From: Litoditis marina
Taxonomy: Eukaryota; Nematoda; Chromadorea; Rhabditida; Rhabditidae
NCBI GenBank assembly: GCA_964036275.1
Contig: OZ038438.1
Location: 13,162,720 to 13,226,719 of the forward strand
Reading direction: 5' to 3'
Length of the DNA: 64,000 nucleotides
Position numbers and translations under genes: made by a program. Shown one piece after another: positions 1 through 14,836 of the stretch (position 1 is the stretch's first letter; each line of letters begins with the position of its first letter). The notes under the pieces were generated by a model. It made no database searches, was not told the DNA's origin, and saw nothing but the letters and a program-made list of their open reading frames with translations.

Positions 1-380
1 TACTTGGAACGGAGTATTAATGGGTTGTATTCTCCCTTATCAGCAAGGTCCGCTGCTCAGGCCTTCTGGCGTGACACTAACGATTGTGGTCATTGTGTAT
101 GCATTCTTTTTGCAACATTTAATGCATAGTATTTCGAAATTTTTCATAATATTTCTGCTCAGTTCACATATTTCTGATCATGACAAAAGATTTATTAAAC
201 TCAGCTATCTTTTTCTTCAAAAATACTGTTTTCTAAATGTGGAACTCACACAGCGAAAACAAAAACCACCGTGATGCTTTTCATCACAGTTTTGCATTGA
301 TATTGTTTTTCTCCAGCTGTGAACTACTTAAGCTATATACTTCTTTTCGATTTTTGCAAAACAATTTGAGCTGACAACCT

Positions 381-566
381 GCGAAAATCGGAAAACTTGC
401 TCTCTGTCGTTTTTTATTTCTCGAAGTTTACAATGATTCTTTACCGAAGTTAGCTTTCACTGATTCTCAATCCTGTGAAAATCGGAAAACTTGCTCTCTG
501 TCGTTCTTTATTTCTCGAAGTTTACAATCATTCTTTACCGCAGTTAGCTTTCACTGATTCTCAATA
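381..566. repeat. 94 bp direct duplication inside each 1.78 kb unit
   Basis: Within a unit the segment beginning GCGAAAATCGGAAAACTTGC at 381 is repeated as GTGAAAATCGGAAAACTTGC at 475. Both copies end in TTTCACTGATTCTCAAT. The two halves differ at a few sites, including AATGATTC versus AATCATTC and CCGAAG versus CCGCAG. In B units the second half reads CACATTGATTC. The same pair recurs in every unit of the array. Confidence 0.9.
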
Positions 567-1103
567 TTTTGCATCGAAAATAGGCGATAACTCTCGTCTC
601 ATTTCTCTGGCTATTCGATCAACGTTTGAACAAAGTTGTTTGGAACCATTTTGACTTATCGAGTACATGCAAATCGGGTATTTCCCACCACTCCAATCAG
701 GCACCTCAACTTACCCCAACGGGAAAAATGCTATCATCTATCAATAAACAACAACAAAAAAGGGGAACACATAACTTTCACATATTCTTTTTCAAAAGAT
801 CTACCTGACTTTGTCTCTCTACTTGTTTTTCTCGTAGTTGTATAGTTTGATTTACATTAGTTACAGCCCTAAACTGCTACATATCGCTTTTGATAATCAG
901 AGTACACCCAAATTGTTGTTTCCCGAGGTCTACGCAACTTTCCCAATGGTAACTATAGATAAGGGGTCAAACAAACAACAAATTGCGCGCCAAAAAGTCG
1001 TTATACGAAGGAACTATGGGTTTATTCCTCATTCGACTCAGAAACCTCTTCTCTCTTCCCTAAATAACCAAACATTATCACTCCTCTTTTCCTCTCCGCT
1101 CCT

Positions 1104-1109
<6 letters not shown>

Positions 1110-1196
<87 letters not shown>
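1110..1196. repeat. (CT)n microsatellite, length-variable in every 1.78 kb unit
   Basis: Each unit of the array carries one uninterrupted CT tract at the same place. By eye the lengths are roughly 86 bp (here), 72 (near 2904), 62 (4685), 39 (6460), 62 (8209), 78 (9982), 48 (11768) and 23 bp (13528). These differences account for most of the variation in unit period. On the opposite strand the tract is (GA)n and produces spurious RE-repeat ORFs. Confidence 0.95.
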
Positions 1197-1198
<2 letters not shown>

Positions 1199-2899
1199 TT
1201 CTTTCTCTTTTTCGTTCTCTTTCTCCTACTCATGTTTGACACCGGTACGACTAGAAATTCTTTTCTTTCTAATATTCCACATTTGAAGCACTGGGCAAAC
1301 ACGTTTTCATAATGTCTTTCTAATGTGTTTTATTCAGCTGTGACCTGTGACTGTGAAGTTGAACCGTAAAGCTCTTCCCTCATTTTGGTTCTCTTTCTGA
1401 TTGCGCATATTTCACATCATAAAACACATTACTTACCTTTATAAAATACTCTGACTCACTAGCTTTTCTTCTATTTTTCTATTTTTTACTGTTTGCAGCC
1501 GCAACTCTGCCCCGTGTTGTCCCGACCTGGCCGTACCGCCGTACTTCTCGCTCCCGAGTAGCCGCCATTTGGCCAGACCCGTCCCTCGCACATACACCCA
1601 CATGGTTGGTTTATGGTTTTGTATAGATTTTGTCCTTGTAGACCTACGGTCATTCCCACCTGAAAAATGGGTCCTATTTGAAGTAAATTTCTTAGATTTC
1701 CTATTCAAACACACTTTTTTTCACCAGTTGACGAAGTTTTTCGAAACTATCATTTTGGTTTTCATCCCAATTTCATTTCTATAGGATTGATCAGTATACT
1801 TGGAACGGAGTATTAATGGGTTGTATTCTCCCTTATCAGCAAGGTCCGCTGCTCAGGCCTTCTGGCGTGACACTAACGATTGTGGTCATTGTGTATGCAT
1901 TCTTTTTGCAACATTTAATGCATAGTATTTCGAAATTTTTCATAATATTTCTGCTCAGTTCACATATTTCTGATCATGACAAAAGATTTATTAAACTCAG
2001 CTATCTTTTTCTTCAAAAATACTGTTTTCTAAATGTGGAACTCACACAGCGAAAACAAAAACCACCGTGATGCTTTTCATCACAGTTTTGCATTGATATT
2101 GTTTTTCTCCAGCTGTGAACTACTTAAGCTATATACTTCTTTTCGATTTTTGCAAAACAATTTGAGCTGACAACCTGCGAAAATCGGAAAACTTGCTCTC
2201 TGTCGTTTTTTATTTCTCGAAGTTTACAATGATTCTTTACCGAAGTTAGCTTTCACTGATTCTCAATCCTGTGAAAATCGGAAAACTTGCTCTCTGTCGT
2301 TCTTTATTTCTCGAAGTTTACAATCATTCTTTACCGCAGTTAGCTTTCACTGATTCTCAATATTTTGCATCGAAAATAGGCGATAACTCTCGTCTCATTT
2401 CTCTGGCTATTCGATCAACGTTTGAACAAAGTTGTTTGGAACCATTTTGACTTATCGAGTACATGCAAATCGGGTATTTCCCACCACTCCAATCAGGCAC
2501 CTCAACTTACCCCAACGGGAAAAATGCTATCATCTATCAATAAACAACAACAAAAAAGGGGAACACATAACTTTCACATATTCTTTTTCAAAAGATCTAC
2601 CTGACTTTGTCTCTCTACTTGTTTTTCTCGTAGTTGTATAGTTTGATTTACATTAGTTACAGCCCTAAACTGCTACATATCGCTTTTGATAATCAGAGTA
2701 CACCCAAATTGTTGTTTCCCGAGGTCTACGCAACTTTCCCAATGGTAACTATAGATAAGGGGTCAAACAAACAACAAATTGCGCGCCAAAAAGTCGTTAT
2801 ACGAAGGAACTATGGGTTTATTCCTCATTCGACTCAGAAACCTCTTCTCTCTTCCCTAAATAACCAAACATTATCACTCCTCTTTTCCTCTCCGCTCCT

Positions 2900-2978
<79 letters not shown>

Positions 2979-4680
2979 TTCTTTCTCTTTTTCGTTCTCT
3001 TTCTCCTACTCATGTTTGACACCGGTACGACTAGAAATTCTTTTCTTTCTAATATTCCACATTTGAAGCACTGGGCAAACACGTTTTCATAATGTCTTTC
3101 TAATGTGTTTTATTCAGCTGTGACCTGTGACTGTGAAGTTGAACCGTAAAGCTCTTCCCTCATTTTGGTTCTCTTTCTGATTGCGCATATTTCACATCAT
3201 AAAACACATTACTTACCTTTATAAAATACTCTGACTCACTAGCTTTTCTTCTATTTTTCTATTTTTTACTGTTTGCAGCCGCAACTCTGCCCCGTGTTGT
3301 CCCGACCTGGCCGTACCGCCGTACTTCTCGCTCCCGAGTAGCCGCCATTTGGCCAGACCCGTCCCTCGCACATACACCCACATGGTTGGTTTATGGTTTT
3401 GTATAGATTTTGTCCTTGTAGACCTACGGTCATTCCCACCTGAAAAATGGGTCCTATTTGAAGTAAATTTCTTAGATTTCCTATTCAAACACACCTTTTT
3501 TCACCAGTTGACGAAGTTTTTCGAAACTATCATTTTGGTTTTCATCCCAATTTCATTTCTATAGGATTGATCAGTATACTTGGAACGGAGTATTAATGGG
3601 TTGTATTCTCCCTTATCAGCAAGGTCCGCTGCTCAGGCCTTCTGGCGTGACACTAACGATTGTGGTCATTGTGTATGCATTCTTTTTGCAACATTTAATG
3701 CATAGTATTTCGAAATTTTTCATAATATTTCTGCTCAGTTCACATATTTCTGATCATGACAAAAGATTTATTAAACTCAGCTATCTTTTTCTTCAAAAAT
3801 ACTGTTTTCTAAATGTGGAACTCACACAGCGAAAACAAAAACCACCGTGATGCTTTTCATCACAGTTTTGCATTGATATTGTTTTTCTCCAGCTGTGAAC
3901 TACTTAAGCTATATACTTCTTTTCGATTTTTGCAAAACAATTTGAGCTGACAACCTGCGAAAATCGGAAAACTTGCTCTCTGTCGTTTTTTATTTCTCGA
4001 AGTTTACAATGATTCTTTACCGAAGTTAGCTTTCACTGATTCTCAATCCTGTGAAAATCGGAAAACTTGCTCTCTGTCGTTCTTTATTTCTCGAAGTTCA
4101 CATTGATTCTTTACCGAAGTTAGCTTTCACTGATTCTCAATATTTTGCATCGAAAATAGGCGATAACTCTCGTCTCATTTCTCTGGCTATTCGATCAACG
4201 TTTGAACAAAGTTGTTTGGAACCATTTTGACTTATCGAGTACATGCAAATCGGGTATTTCCCACCACTCCAATCAGGCACCTCAACTTACCCCAACGGGA
4301 AAAATTCTATCATCTATCAATAAACAACAACAAAAAAGGGGAGCACATAACTTTCACATATTCTTTTTTCAAAAGATCTACCTGACTTTGTCTCTCTACC
4401 TGTTTTTCTCGTAGTTGTATAGTTTGATTTACATTAGTTATAGCCCTAAACTGCTACATATCGCTTTTGATAATCAGAGTACACCCAAATTGTTGTTTCC
4501 CGAGGTCTACGCAACTTTCCCAATGGTAACTATAGATAAGGGGTCAAACAAACAACAAATTGCGCGCCAAAAAGTCGTTATACGAAGGAACTATGGGTTT
4601 ATTCCTCATTCGACTCAGAAACCTCTTCTCTCTTCCCTAAATAACCAAACATTATCACTCCTCTTTTCCTCTCCGCTCCT

Positions 4681-4748
<68 letters not shown>

Positions 4749-6454
4749 TTTCTTTCTCTTTCTCGTTCTCTTTCTCCTACTCATGTTTGACACCAGTACG
4801 ACTAGAAATTCTTTTCTTTCTAATATTCCACATTTGAAGCACTGGGCAAACACGTTTTCATAATGTCTTTCTAATGTGTTTTATTCAGCTGTGACCTGTG
4901 ACTGTGAAGTTGAACCGTAAAGCTCTTCACTAATTTTGGTTCTCTTTCTGATTGCGCATATTTCACATCATAAAACACATTACTTACCTTTATAAAATAC
5001 TCTGACTCACTAGCTTTTCTTCTATTTTTCTATATTTTACTGTTTGCAGCCGCAACTCTGCCCCGTGTTGTCCCGACCCGGCCGTACCGCCGTACTTCTC
5101 GCTCCCGAGTAGCCGCCATTTGGCCAGACCCGTCCCTCGCACATACACCCACATGGTTGGTTTATGGTTTTGTATAGATTTTGTCCTTGTAGACCTACGG
5201 TCATGCGTTCCCACTTGAAAAATGGGTCCTATTTGAAGTAAATTTCTTGGATTTCCTATTCAAACACACTTCTTTTCACCAGTTAACGAAGTTTTTCGAA
5301 ACTAACATTTTGGTTTTCATCCCAATTTCATTTCTATAGGATTGATCAGTATACTTGGAACGGAGTATTAATGGGTTGTATTCTCCCTTATCAGCAAGGT
5401 CCGCTGCTCAGGCCTTCTGGCGTGACACTAACGATTGTGGTCATTGTGTATGCATTCTTTTTGCAACATTTAATGCATAGTATTTCGAAATTTTTCATAA
5501 TATTTCTGCTCAGTTCACATATTTCTGATCATGACAAAAGATTTATTAAACTCAGCTATCTTTTTCTTCAAAAATACTGTTTTCTAAATGTGGAACTCAC
5601 ACAGCGAAAACAAAAACCACCGTGATGCTTTTCATCACAGTTTTGCATTGATATTGTTTTTCTCCAGCTGTGAACTACTTAAGCTATATACTTCTTTTCG
5701 ATTTTTGCAAAACAATTTGAGCTGACAACCTGCGAAAATCGGAAAACTTGCTCTCTGTCGTTTTTTATTTCTCGAAGTTTACAATGATTCTTTACCGAAG
5801 TTAGCTTTCACTGATTCTCAATCCTGTGAAAATCGGAAAACTTGCTCTCTGTCGTTCTTTATTTCTCGAAGTTTACAATCATTCTTTACCGCAGTTAGCT
5901 TTCACTGATTCTCAATATTTTGCATCGAAAATAGGCGATAACTCTCGTCTCATTTCTCTGGCTATTCGATCAACGTTTGAACAAAGTTGTTTGGAACCAT
6001 TTTGACTTATCGAGTACATGCAAATCGGGTATTTCCCACCACTCCAATCAGGCACCTCAACTTACCCCAACGGGAAAAATGCTATCATCTATCAATAAAC
6101 AACAACAAAAAAGGGGAACACATAACTTTCACATATTCTTTTTCAAAAGATCTACCTGACTTTGTCTCTCTACTTGTTTTTCTCGTAGTTGTATAGTTTG
6201 ATTTACATTAGTTACAGCCCTAAACTGCTACATATCGCTTTTGATAATCAGAGTACACCCAAATTGTTGTTTCCCATGGTCTACGCAACTTTCCCAATGG
6301 TAACTATAGATGAGGGGTCAAACAAACAACAAATTGCGCGCCAAAAAGTCGTTATACGAAGGAACTATGGGTTTATTCCTCATTCGACACAGAAACCTCT
6401 TCTCTCTTCAATAAATAACCAAACATTATCACTCCTCTTTTCCTCTCCGCTCCT

Positions 6455-6501
<47 letters not shown>

Positions 6502-8203
6502 TTCTTTCTCTTTTTCGTTCTCTTTCTCCTACTCATGTTTGACACCGGTACGACTAGAAATTCTTTTCTTTCTAATATTCCACATTTGAAGCACTGGGCA
6601 AACACGTTTTCATAATGTCTTTCTAATGTGTTTTATTCAGCTGTGACCTGTGACTGTGAAGTTGAACCGTAAAGCTCTTCCCTCATTTTGGTTCTCTTTC
6701 TGATTGCGCATATTTCACATCATAAAACACATTACTTACCTTTATAAAATACTCTGACTCACTAGCTTTTCTTCTATTTTTCTATTTTTTACTGTTTGCA
6801 GCCGCAACTCTGCCCCGTGTTGTCCCGACCTGGCCGTACCGCCGTACTTCTCGCTCCCGAGTAGCCGCCATTTGGCCAGACCCGTCCCTCGCACATACAC
6901 CCACATGGTTGGTTTATGGTTTTGTATAGATTTTGTCCTTGTAGACCTACGGTCATTCCCACCTGAAAAATGGGTCCTATTTGAAGTAAATTTCTTAGAT
7001 TTCCTATTCAAACACACTTTTTTTCACCAGTTGACGAAGTTTTTCGAAACTATCATTTTGGTTTTCATCCCAATTTCATTTCTATAGGATTGATCAGTAT
7101 ACTTGGAACGGAGTATTAATGGGTTGTATTCTCCCTTATCAGCAAGGTCCGCTGCTCAGGCCTTCTGGCGTGACACTAACGATTGTGGTCATTGTGTATG
7201 CATTCTTTTTGCAACATTTAATGCATAGTATTTCGAAATTTTTCATAATATTTCTGCTCAGTTCACATATTTCTGATCATGACAAAAGATTTATTAAACT
7301 CAGCTATCTTTTTCTTCAAAAATACTGTTTTCTAAATGTGGAACTCACACAGCGAAAACAAAAACCACCGTGATGCTTTTCATCACAGTTTTGCATTGAT
7401 ATTGTTTTTCTCCAGCTGTGAACTACTTAAGCTATATACTTCTTTTCGATTTTTGCAAAACAATTTGAGCTGACAACCTGCGAAAATCGGAAAACTTGCT
7501 CTCTGTCGTTTTTTATTTCTCGAAGTTTACAATGATTCTTTACCGAAGTTAGCTTTCACTGATTCTCAATCCTGTGAAAATCGGAAAACTTGCTCTCTGT
7601 CGTTCTTTATTTCTCGAAGTTCACATTGATTCTTTACCGAAGTTAGCTTTCACTGATTCTCAATATTTTGCATCGAAAATAGGCGATAACTCTCGTCTCA
7701 TTTCTCTGGCTATTCGATCAACGTTTGAACAAAGTTGTTTGGAACCATTTTGACTTATCGAGTACATGCAAATCGGGTATTTCCCACCACTCCAATCAGG
7801 CACCTCAACTTACCCCAACGGGAAAAATTCTATCATCTATCAATAAACAACAACAAAAAAGGGGAGCACATAACTTTCACATATTCTTTTTTCAAAAGAT
7901 CTACCTGACTTTGTCTCTCTACCTGTTTTTCTCGTAGTTGTATAGTTTGATTTACATTAGTTATAGCCCTAAACTGCTACATATCGCTTTTGATAATCAG
8001 AGTACACCCAAATTGTTGTTTCCCGAGGTCTACGCAACTTTCCCAATGGTAACTATAGATAAGGGGTCAAACAAACAACAAATTGCGCGCCAAAAAGTCG
8101 TTATACGAAGGAACTATGGGTTTATTCCTCATTCGACTCAGAAACCTCTTCTCTCTTCCCTAAATAACCAAACATTATCACTCCTCTTTTCCTCTCCGCT
8201 CCT

Positions 8204-8271
<68 letters not shown>

Positions 8272-9977
8272 TTTCTTTCTCTTTCTCGTTCTCTTTCTCC
8301 TACTCATGTTTGACACCAGTACGACTAGAAATTCTTTTCTTTCTAATATTCCACATTTGAAGCACTGGGCAAACACGTTTTCATAATGTCTTTCTAATGT
8401 GTTTTATTCAGCTGTGACCTGTGACTGTGAAGTTGAACCGTAAAGCTCTTCACTAATTTTGGTTCTCTTTCTGATTGCGCATATTTCACATCATAAAACA
8501 CATTACTTACCTTTATAAAATACTCTGACTCACTAGCTTTTCTTCTATTTTTCTATATTTTACTGTTTGCAGCCGCAACTCTGCCCCGTGTTGTCCCGAC
8601 CCGGCCGTACCGCCGTACTTCTCGCTCCCGAGTAGCCGCCATTTGGCCAGACCCGTCCCTCGCACATACACCCACATGGTTGGTTTATGGTTTTGTATAG
8701 ATTTTGTCCTTGTAGACCTACGGTCATGCGTTCCCACTTGAAAAATGGGTCCTATTTGAAGTAAATTTCTTGGATTTCCTATTCAAACACACTTCTTTTC
8801 ACCAGTTAACGAAGTTTTTCGAAACTAACATTTTGGTTTTCATCCCAATTTCATTTCTATAGGATTGATCAGTATACTTGGAACGGAGTATTAATGGGTT
8901 GTATTCTCCCTTATCAGCAAGGTCCGCTGCTCAGGCCTTCTGGCGTGACACTAACGATTGTGGTCATTGTGTATGCATTCTTTTTGCAACATTTAATGCA
9001 TAGTATTTCGAAATTTTTCATAATATTTCTGCTCAGTTCACATATTTCTGATCATGACAAAAGATTTATTAAACTCAGCTATCTTTTTCTTCAAAAATAC
9101 TGTTTTCTAAATGTGGAACTCACACAGCGAAAACAAAAACCACCGTGATGCTTTTCATCACAGTTTTGCATTGATATTGTTTTTCTCCAGCTGTGAACTA
9201 CTTAAGCTATATACTTCTTTTCGATTTTTGCAAAACAATTTGAGCTGACAACCTGCGAAAATCGGAAAACTTGCTCTCTGTCGTTTTTTATTTCTCGAAG
9301 TTTACAATGATTCTTTACCGAAGTTAGCTTTCACTGATTCTCAATCCTGTGAAAATCGGAAAACTTGCTCTCTGTCGTTCTTTATTTCTCGAAGTTTACA
9401 ATCATTCTTTACCGCAGTTAGCTTTCACTGATTCTCAATATTTTGCATCGAAAATAGGCGATAACTCTCGTCTCATTTCTCTGGCTATTCGATCAACGTT
9501 TGAACAAAGTTGTTTGGAACCATTTTGACTTATCGAGTACATGCAAATCGGGTATTTCCCACCACTCCAATCAGGCACCTCAACTTACCCCAACGGGAAA
9601 AATGCTATCATCTATCAATAAACAACAACAAAAAAGGGGAACACATAACTTTCACATATTCTTTTTCAAAAGATCTACCTGACTTTGTCTCTCTACTTGT
9701 TTTTCTCGTAGTTGTATAGTTTGATTTACATTAGTTACAGCCCTAAACTGCTACATATCGCTTTTGATAATCAGAGTACACCCAAATTGTTGTTTCCCGA
9801 GGTCTACGCAACTTTCCCAATGGTAACTATAGATAAGGGGTCAAACAAACAACAAATTGCGCGCCAAAAAGTCGTTATACGAAGGAACTATGGGTTTATT
9901 CCTCATTCGACTCAGAAACCTCTTCTCTCTTCCCTAAATAACCAAACATTATCACTCCTCTTTTCCTCTCCGCTCCT

Positions 9978-10062
<85 letters not shown>

Positions 10063-11764
10063 TTCTTTCTCTTTTTCGTTCTCTTTCTCCTACTCATGTT
10101 TGACACCGGTACGACTAGAAATTCTTTTCTTTCTAATATTCCACATTTGAAGCACTGGGCAAACACGTTTTCATAATGTCTTTCTAATGTGTTTTATTCA
10201 GCTGTGACCTGTGACTGTGAAGTTGAACCGTAAAGCTCTTCCCTCATTTTGGTTCTCTTTCTGATTGCGCATATTTCACATCATAAAACACATTACTTAC
10301 CTTTATAAAATACTCTGACTCACTAGCTTTTCTTCTATTTTTCTATTTTTTACTGTTTGCAGCCGCAACTCTGCCCCGTGTTGTCCCGACCTGGCCGTAC
10401 CGCCGTACTTCTCGCTCCCGAGTAGCCGCCATTTGGCCAGACCCGTCCCTCGCACATACACCCACATGGTTGGTTTATGGTTTTGTATAGATTTTGTCCT
10501 TGTAGACCTACGGTCATTCCCACCTGAAAAATGGGTCCTATTTGAAGTAAATTTCTTAGATTTCCTATTCAAACACACTTTTTTTCACCAGTTGACGAAG
10601 TTTTTCGAAACTATCATTTTGGTTTTCATCCCAATTTCATTTCTATAGGATTGATCAGTATACTTGGAACGGAGTATTAATGGGTTGTATTCTCCCTTAT
10701 CAGCAAGGTCCGCTGCTCAGGCCTTCTGGCGTGACACTAACGATTGTGGTCATTGTGTATGCATTCTTTTTGCAACATTTAATGCATAGTATTTCGAAAT
10801 TTTTCATAATATTTCTGCTCAGTTCACATATTTCTGATCATGACAAAAGATTTATTAAACTCAGCTATCTTTTTCTTCAAAAATACTGTTTTCTAAATGT
10901 GGAACTCACACAGCGAAAACAAAAACCACCGTGATGCTTTTCATCACAGTTTTGCATTGATATTGTTTTTCTCCAGCTGTGAACTACTTAAGCTATATAC
11001 TTCTTTTCGATTTTTGCAAAACAATTTGAGCTGACAACCTGCGAAAATCGGAAAACTTGCTCTCTGTCGTTTTTTATTTCTCGAAGTTTACAATGATTCT
11101 TTACCGAAGTTAGCTTTCACTGATTCTCAATCCTGTGAAAATCGGAAAACTTGCTCTCTGTCGTTCTTTATTTCTCGAAGTTCACATTGATTCTTTACCG
11201 AAGTTAGCTTTCACTGATTCTCAATATTTTGCATCGAAAATAGGCGATAACTCTCGTCTCATTTCTCTGGCTATTCGATCAACGTTTGAACAAAGTTGTT
11301 TGGAACCATTTTGACTTATCGAGTACATGCAAATCGGGTATTTCCCACCACTCCAATCAGGCACCTCAACTTACCCCAACGGGAAAAATTCTATCATCTA
11401 TCAATAAACAACAACAAAAAAGGGGAGCACATAACTTTCACATATTCTTTTTTCAAAAGATCTACCTGACTTTGTCTCTCTACCTGTTTTTCTCGTAGTT
11501 GTATAGTTTGATTTACATTAGTTATAGCCCTAAACTGCTACATATCGCTTTTGATAATCAGAGTACACCCAAATTGTTGTTTCCCGAGGTCTACGCAACT
11601 TTCCCAATGGTAACTATAGATAAGGGGTCAAACAAACAACAAATTGCGCGCCAAAAAGTCGTTATACGAAGGAACTATGGGTTTATTCCTCATTCGACTC
11701 AGAAACCTCTTCTCTCTTCCCTAAATAACCAAACATTATCACTCCTCTTTTCCTCTCCGCTCCT

Positions 11765-11818
<54 letters not shown>

Positions 11819-14428
11819 TTTCTTTCTCTTTCTCGTTCTCTTTCTCCTACTCATGTTTGACACCAGTACGACTAGAAATTCTTTTCTTTCTAATATTCCA
11901 CATTTGAAGCACTGGGCAAACACGTTTTCATAATGTCTTTCTAATGTGTTTTATTCAGCTGTGACCTGTGACTGTGAAGTTGAACCGTAAAGCTCTTCAC
12001 TAATTTTGGTTCTCTTTCTGATTGCGCATATTTCACATCATAAAACACATTACTTACCTTTATAAAATACTCTGACTCACTAGCTTTTCTTCTATTTTTC
12101 TATATTTTACTGTTTGCAGCCGCAACTCTGCCCCGTGTTGTCCCGACCCGGCCGTACCGCCGTACTTCTCGCTCCCGAGTAGCCGCCATTTGGCCAGACC
12201 CGTCCCTCGCACATACACCCACATGGTTGGTTTATGGTTTTGTATAGATTTTGTCCTTGTAGACCTACGGTCATGCGTTCCCACTTGAAAAATGGGTCCT
12301 ATTTGAAGTAAATTTCTTGGATTTCCTATTCAAACACACTTCTTTTCACCAGTTAACGAAGTTTTTCGAAACTAACATTTTGGTTTTCATCCCAATTTCA
12401 TTTCTATAGGATTGATCAGTATACTTGGAACGGAGTATTAATGGGTTGTATTCTCCCTTATCAGCAAGGTCCGCTGCTCAGGCCTTCTGGCGTGACACTA
12501 ACGATTGTGGTCATTGTGTATGCATTCTTTTTGCAACATTTAATGCATAGTATTTCGAAATTTTTCATAATATTTCTGCTCAGTTCACATATTTCTGATC
12601 ATGACAAAAGATTTATTAAACTCAGCTATCTTTTTCTTCAAAAATACTGTTTTCTAAATGTGGAACTCACACAGCGAAAACAAAAACCACCGTGATGCTT
12701 TTCATCACAGTTTTGCATTGATATTGTTTTTCTCCAGCTGTGAACTACTTAAGCTATATACTTCTTTTCGATTTTTGCAAAACAATTTGAGCTGACAACC
12801 TGCGAAAATCGGAAAACTTGCTCTCTGTCGTTTTTTATTTCTCGAAGTTTACAATGATTCTTTACCGAAGTTAGCTTTCACTGATTCTCAATCCTGTGAA
12901 AATCGGAAAACTTGCTCTCTGTCGTTCTTTATTTCTCGAAGTTTACAATCATTCTTTACCGCAGTTAGCTTTCACTGATTCTCAATATTTTGCATCGAAA
13001 ATAGGCGATAACTCTCGTCTCATTTCTCTGGCTATTCGATCAACGTTTGAACAAAGTTGTTTGGAACCATTTTGACTTATCGAGTACATGCAAATCGGGT
13101 ATTTCCCACCACTCCAATCAGGCACCTCAACTTACCCCAACGGGAAAAATGCTATCATCTATCAATAAACAACAACAAAAAAGGGGAACACATAACTTTC
13201 ACATATTCTTTTTCAAAAGATCTACCTGACTTTGTCTCTCTACTTGTTTTTCTCGTAGTTGTATAGTTTGATTTACATTAGTTACAGCCCTAAACTGCTA
13301 CATATCGCTTTTGATAATCAGAGTACACCCAAATTGTTGTTTCCCGAGGTCTACGCAACTTTCCCAATGGTAACTATAGATAAGGGGTCAAACAAACAAC
13401 AAATTGCGCGCCAAAAAGTCGTTATACGAAGGAACTATGGGTTTATTCCTCATTCGACTCAGAAACCTCTTCTCTCTTCCCTAAATAACCAAACATTATC
13501 ACTCCTCTTTTCCTCTCCGCTCCTCTCTTCTCTCTCTCTCTCTCTCTCTCCTTTTCTTTCTCTTTCTCGTTCTCTTTCTCCTACTCATGTTTGACACCAG
13601 TACGACTAGAAATTCTTTTCTTTCTAATATTCCACATTTGAAGCACTGGGCAAACACGTTTTCATAATGTCTTTCTAATGTGTTTTATTCAGCTGTGACC
13701 GGTGACTGTGAAGTTGAACCGTAAAGCTCTTCACTAATTTTGGTTCTCTTTCTGATTGCGCATATTTCACATCATAAAACACATTACTTAGCTTTATAAA
13801 ATACTCTGACTCACTAGCTTTTCTTCTATTTGTCTATTTTTTACTGTTTGCAGCCGCAACTCTGCCCCGTGTTGTCCCGACCTGGCCGTACCGCCGTACT
13901 TCTCGCTCCCGAGTAGCCGCCATTTGGCCAGACCCGTCCCTCGCACATACACCCACATGGTTGGTTTATGGTTTTGTATAGATTTTGTCCTTGTAGACCT
14001 ACGGTCATGCGTTCCCACTTGAAAAATGGGTTCTATTTGAAGTAAATTTCTTGGATTTCCTATTCAAACACACTTCTTTTCACCAGTTAACGAAGTTTTT
14101 CGAAACTACCATTTTGGTTTTCATCCCAATTTCATTTCTATAGGATTGATCAGTATACTTGGAACGGAGTAGTAATGGGTTGTATTCTCCCCTTTCAGCA
14201 AGGTCCGCTGCTCAGGCCTTCTGGCGTGGTCTACTGTACCTGCTACCGGAGGTCTTCTGTGTTCCGGAGGTTGGTGTTTATATGCTTATTCACGCGTCGA
14301 TATCTGGGTTCTTCACATTTTGCTGTATCATAAGGCGAGAAAGAATAGGTGAATAACGATGCAATATCTTGGTATAGTCGCCAGATTTGTAGTGAGTTTC
14401 TGTGTGCCTCGCTAGAGCAGAGTAGAAC

Positions 14429-14836
14429 CTATGTTTGAAACAGTGGAGTAGTTTGCAAATGGTTTTCTATGCAGAAGCTTTGGTGGGTATAACAGTAAAC
14501 TATCAATTTCAGGTGACATGTTGGTTCCATTTCGGCAGTACTTTTCTCGTCTCCAATAAAGACTGTGGACTGTCGTCTTAATCTTTCGCGTTTTGAAGTG
14601 AATAAGAATTTAACAGAGTGAGTTGGATTCTTCATTCTATCGTATTCATAGTAACACCATGTTACACTTTCATGAGGTCTAATTGAAACCCTTTCTTGGA
14701 CTTCCTCAAAAAAAAAACGGAAAAAATCTCCTTCGTCGAGTATTCTTACTGGTGTATGGTTCCATTGTTGTAGGGCTGGTGCTCTGTCATGCACTTCTGG
14801 TCCGCGCTTCCGCTGGATGTAGCCGGTTACCTGCAC
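14429..14836 (-). CDS. Hypothetical 135-codon ORF, unrecognised
   Basis: A single uninterrupted minus-strand reading frame runs from an ATG at 14836 to a stop at 14429. The product is basic and polar, with no visible signal peptide or membrane segment. It contains a phenylalanine-rich stretch (FFRFFF) encoded by a T8-9 homopolymer. No domain was recognised. This is the longest frame in the spacer, but AT-rich non-coding DNA can give an ORF of this length, so it may be spurious or part of a decayed mobile element. Confidence 0.2.
   Translation of the reverse strand: MQVTGYIQRKRGPEVHDRAPALQQWNHTPVRILDEGDFFRFFFEEVQERVSIRPHESVTWCYYEYDRMKNPTHSVKFLFTSKRERLRRQSTVFIGDEKSTAEMEPTCHLKLIVYCYTHQSFCIENHLQTTPLFQT

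Larger units (their letters stand above)
1..14227. repeat. ~1.78 kb tandem repeat array, 8 units, A/B higher-order
   Basis: The same ~1.75-1.80 kb sequence recurs head to tail. An identical landmark (ATGGGTTGTATTCTCCC) falls at 20, 1816, 3596, 5371, 7119, 8894, 10680 and 12441, and a last diverged copy starts near 14175 and stops matching after 14227. Two unit types are visible. Type A has GGAAAAATGCTATC and GGTCATTCCC. Type B has GGAAAAATTCTATC, an extra T in the following T-run, and GGTCATGCGTTCCC. The order is A A B A B A B, then a mosaic unit with an A-type front and a mostly B-type back. The dimer period is therefore about 3.52-3.56 kb. Small ORFs inside units are not kept: the GCGT indel between A and B changes the frame of the most conspicuous minus-strand ORF. 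The left end of the array is outside the window. Confidence 0.97.

Noticed and set aside
20..14018. Repeated ORFs of 60-154 codons in the 1.78 kb array, including SL/ER dipeptide runs
   Set aside because: The dipeptide runs are translations of the CT tract. The others are broken by the GCGT indel and by single-base changes between A and B units, which is not how coding sequence varies.
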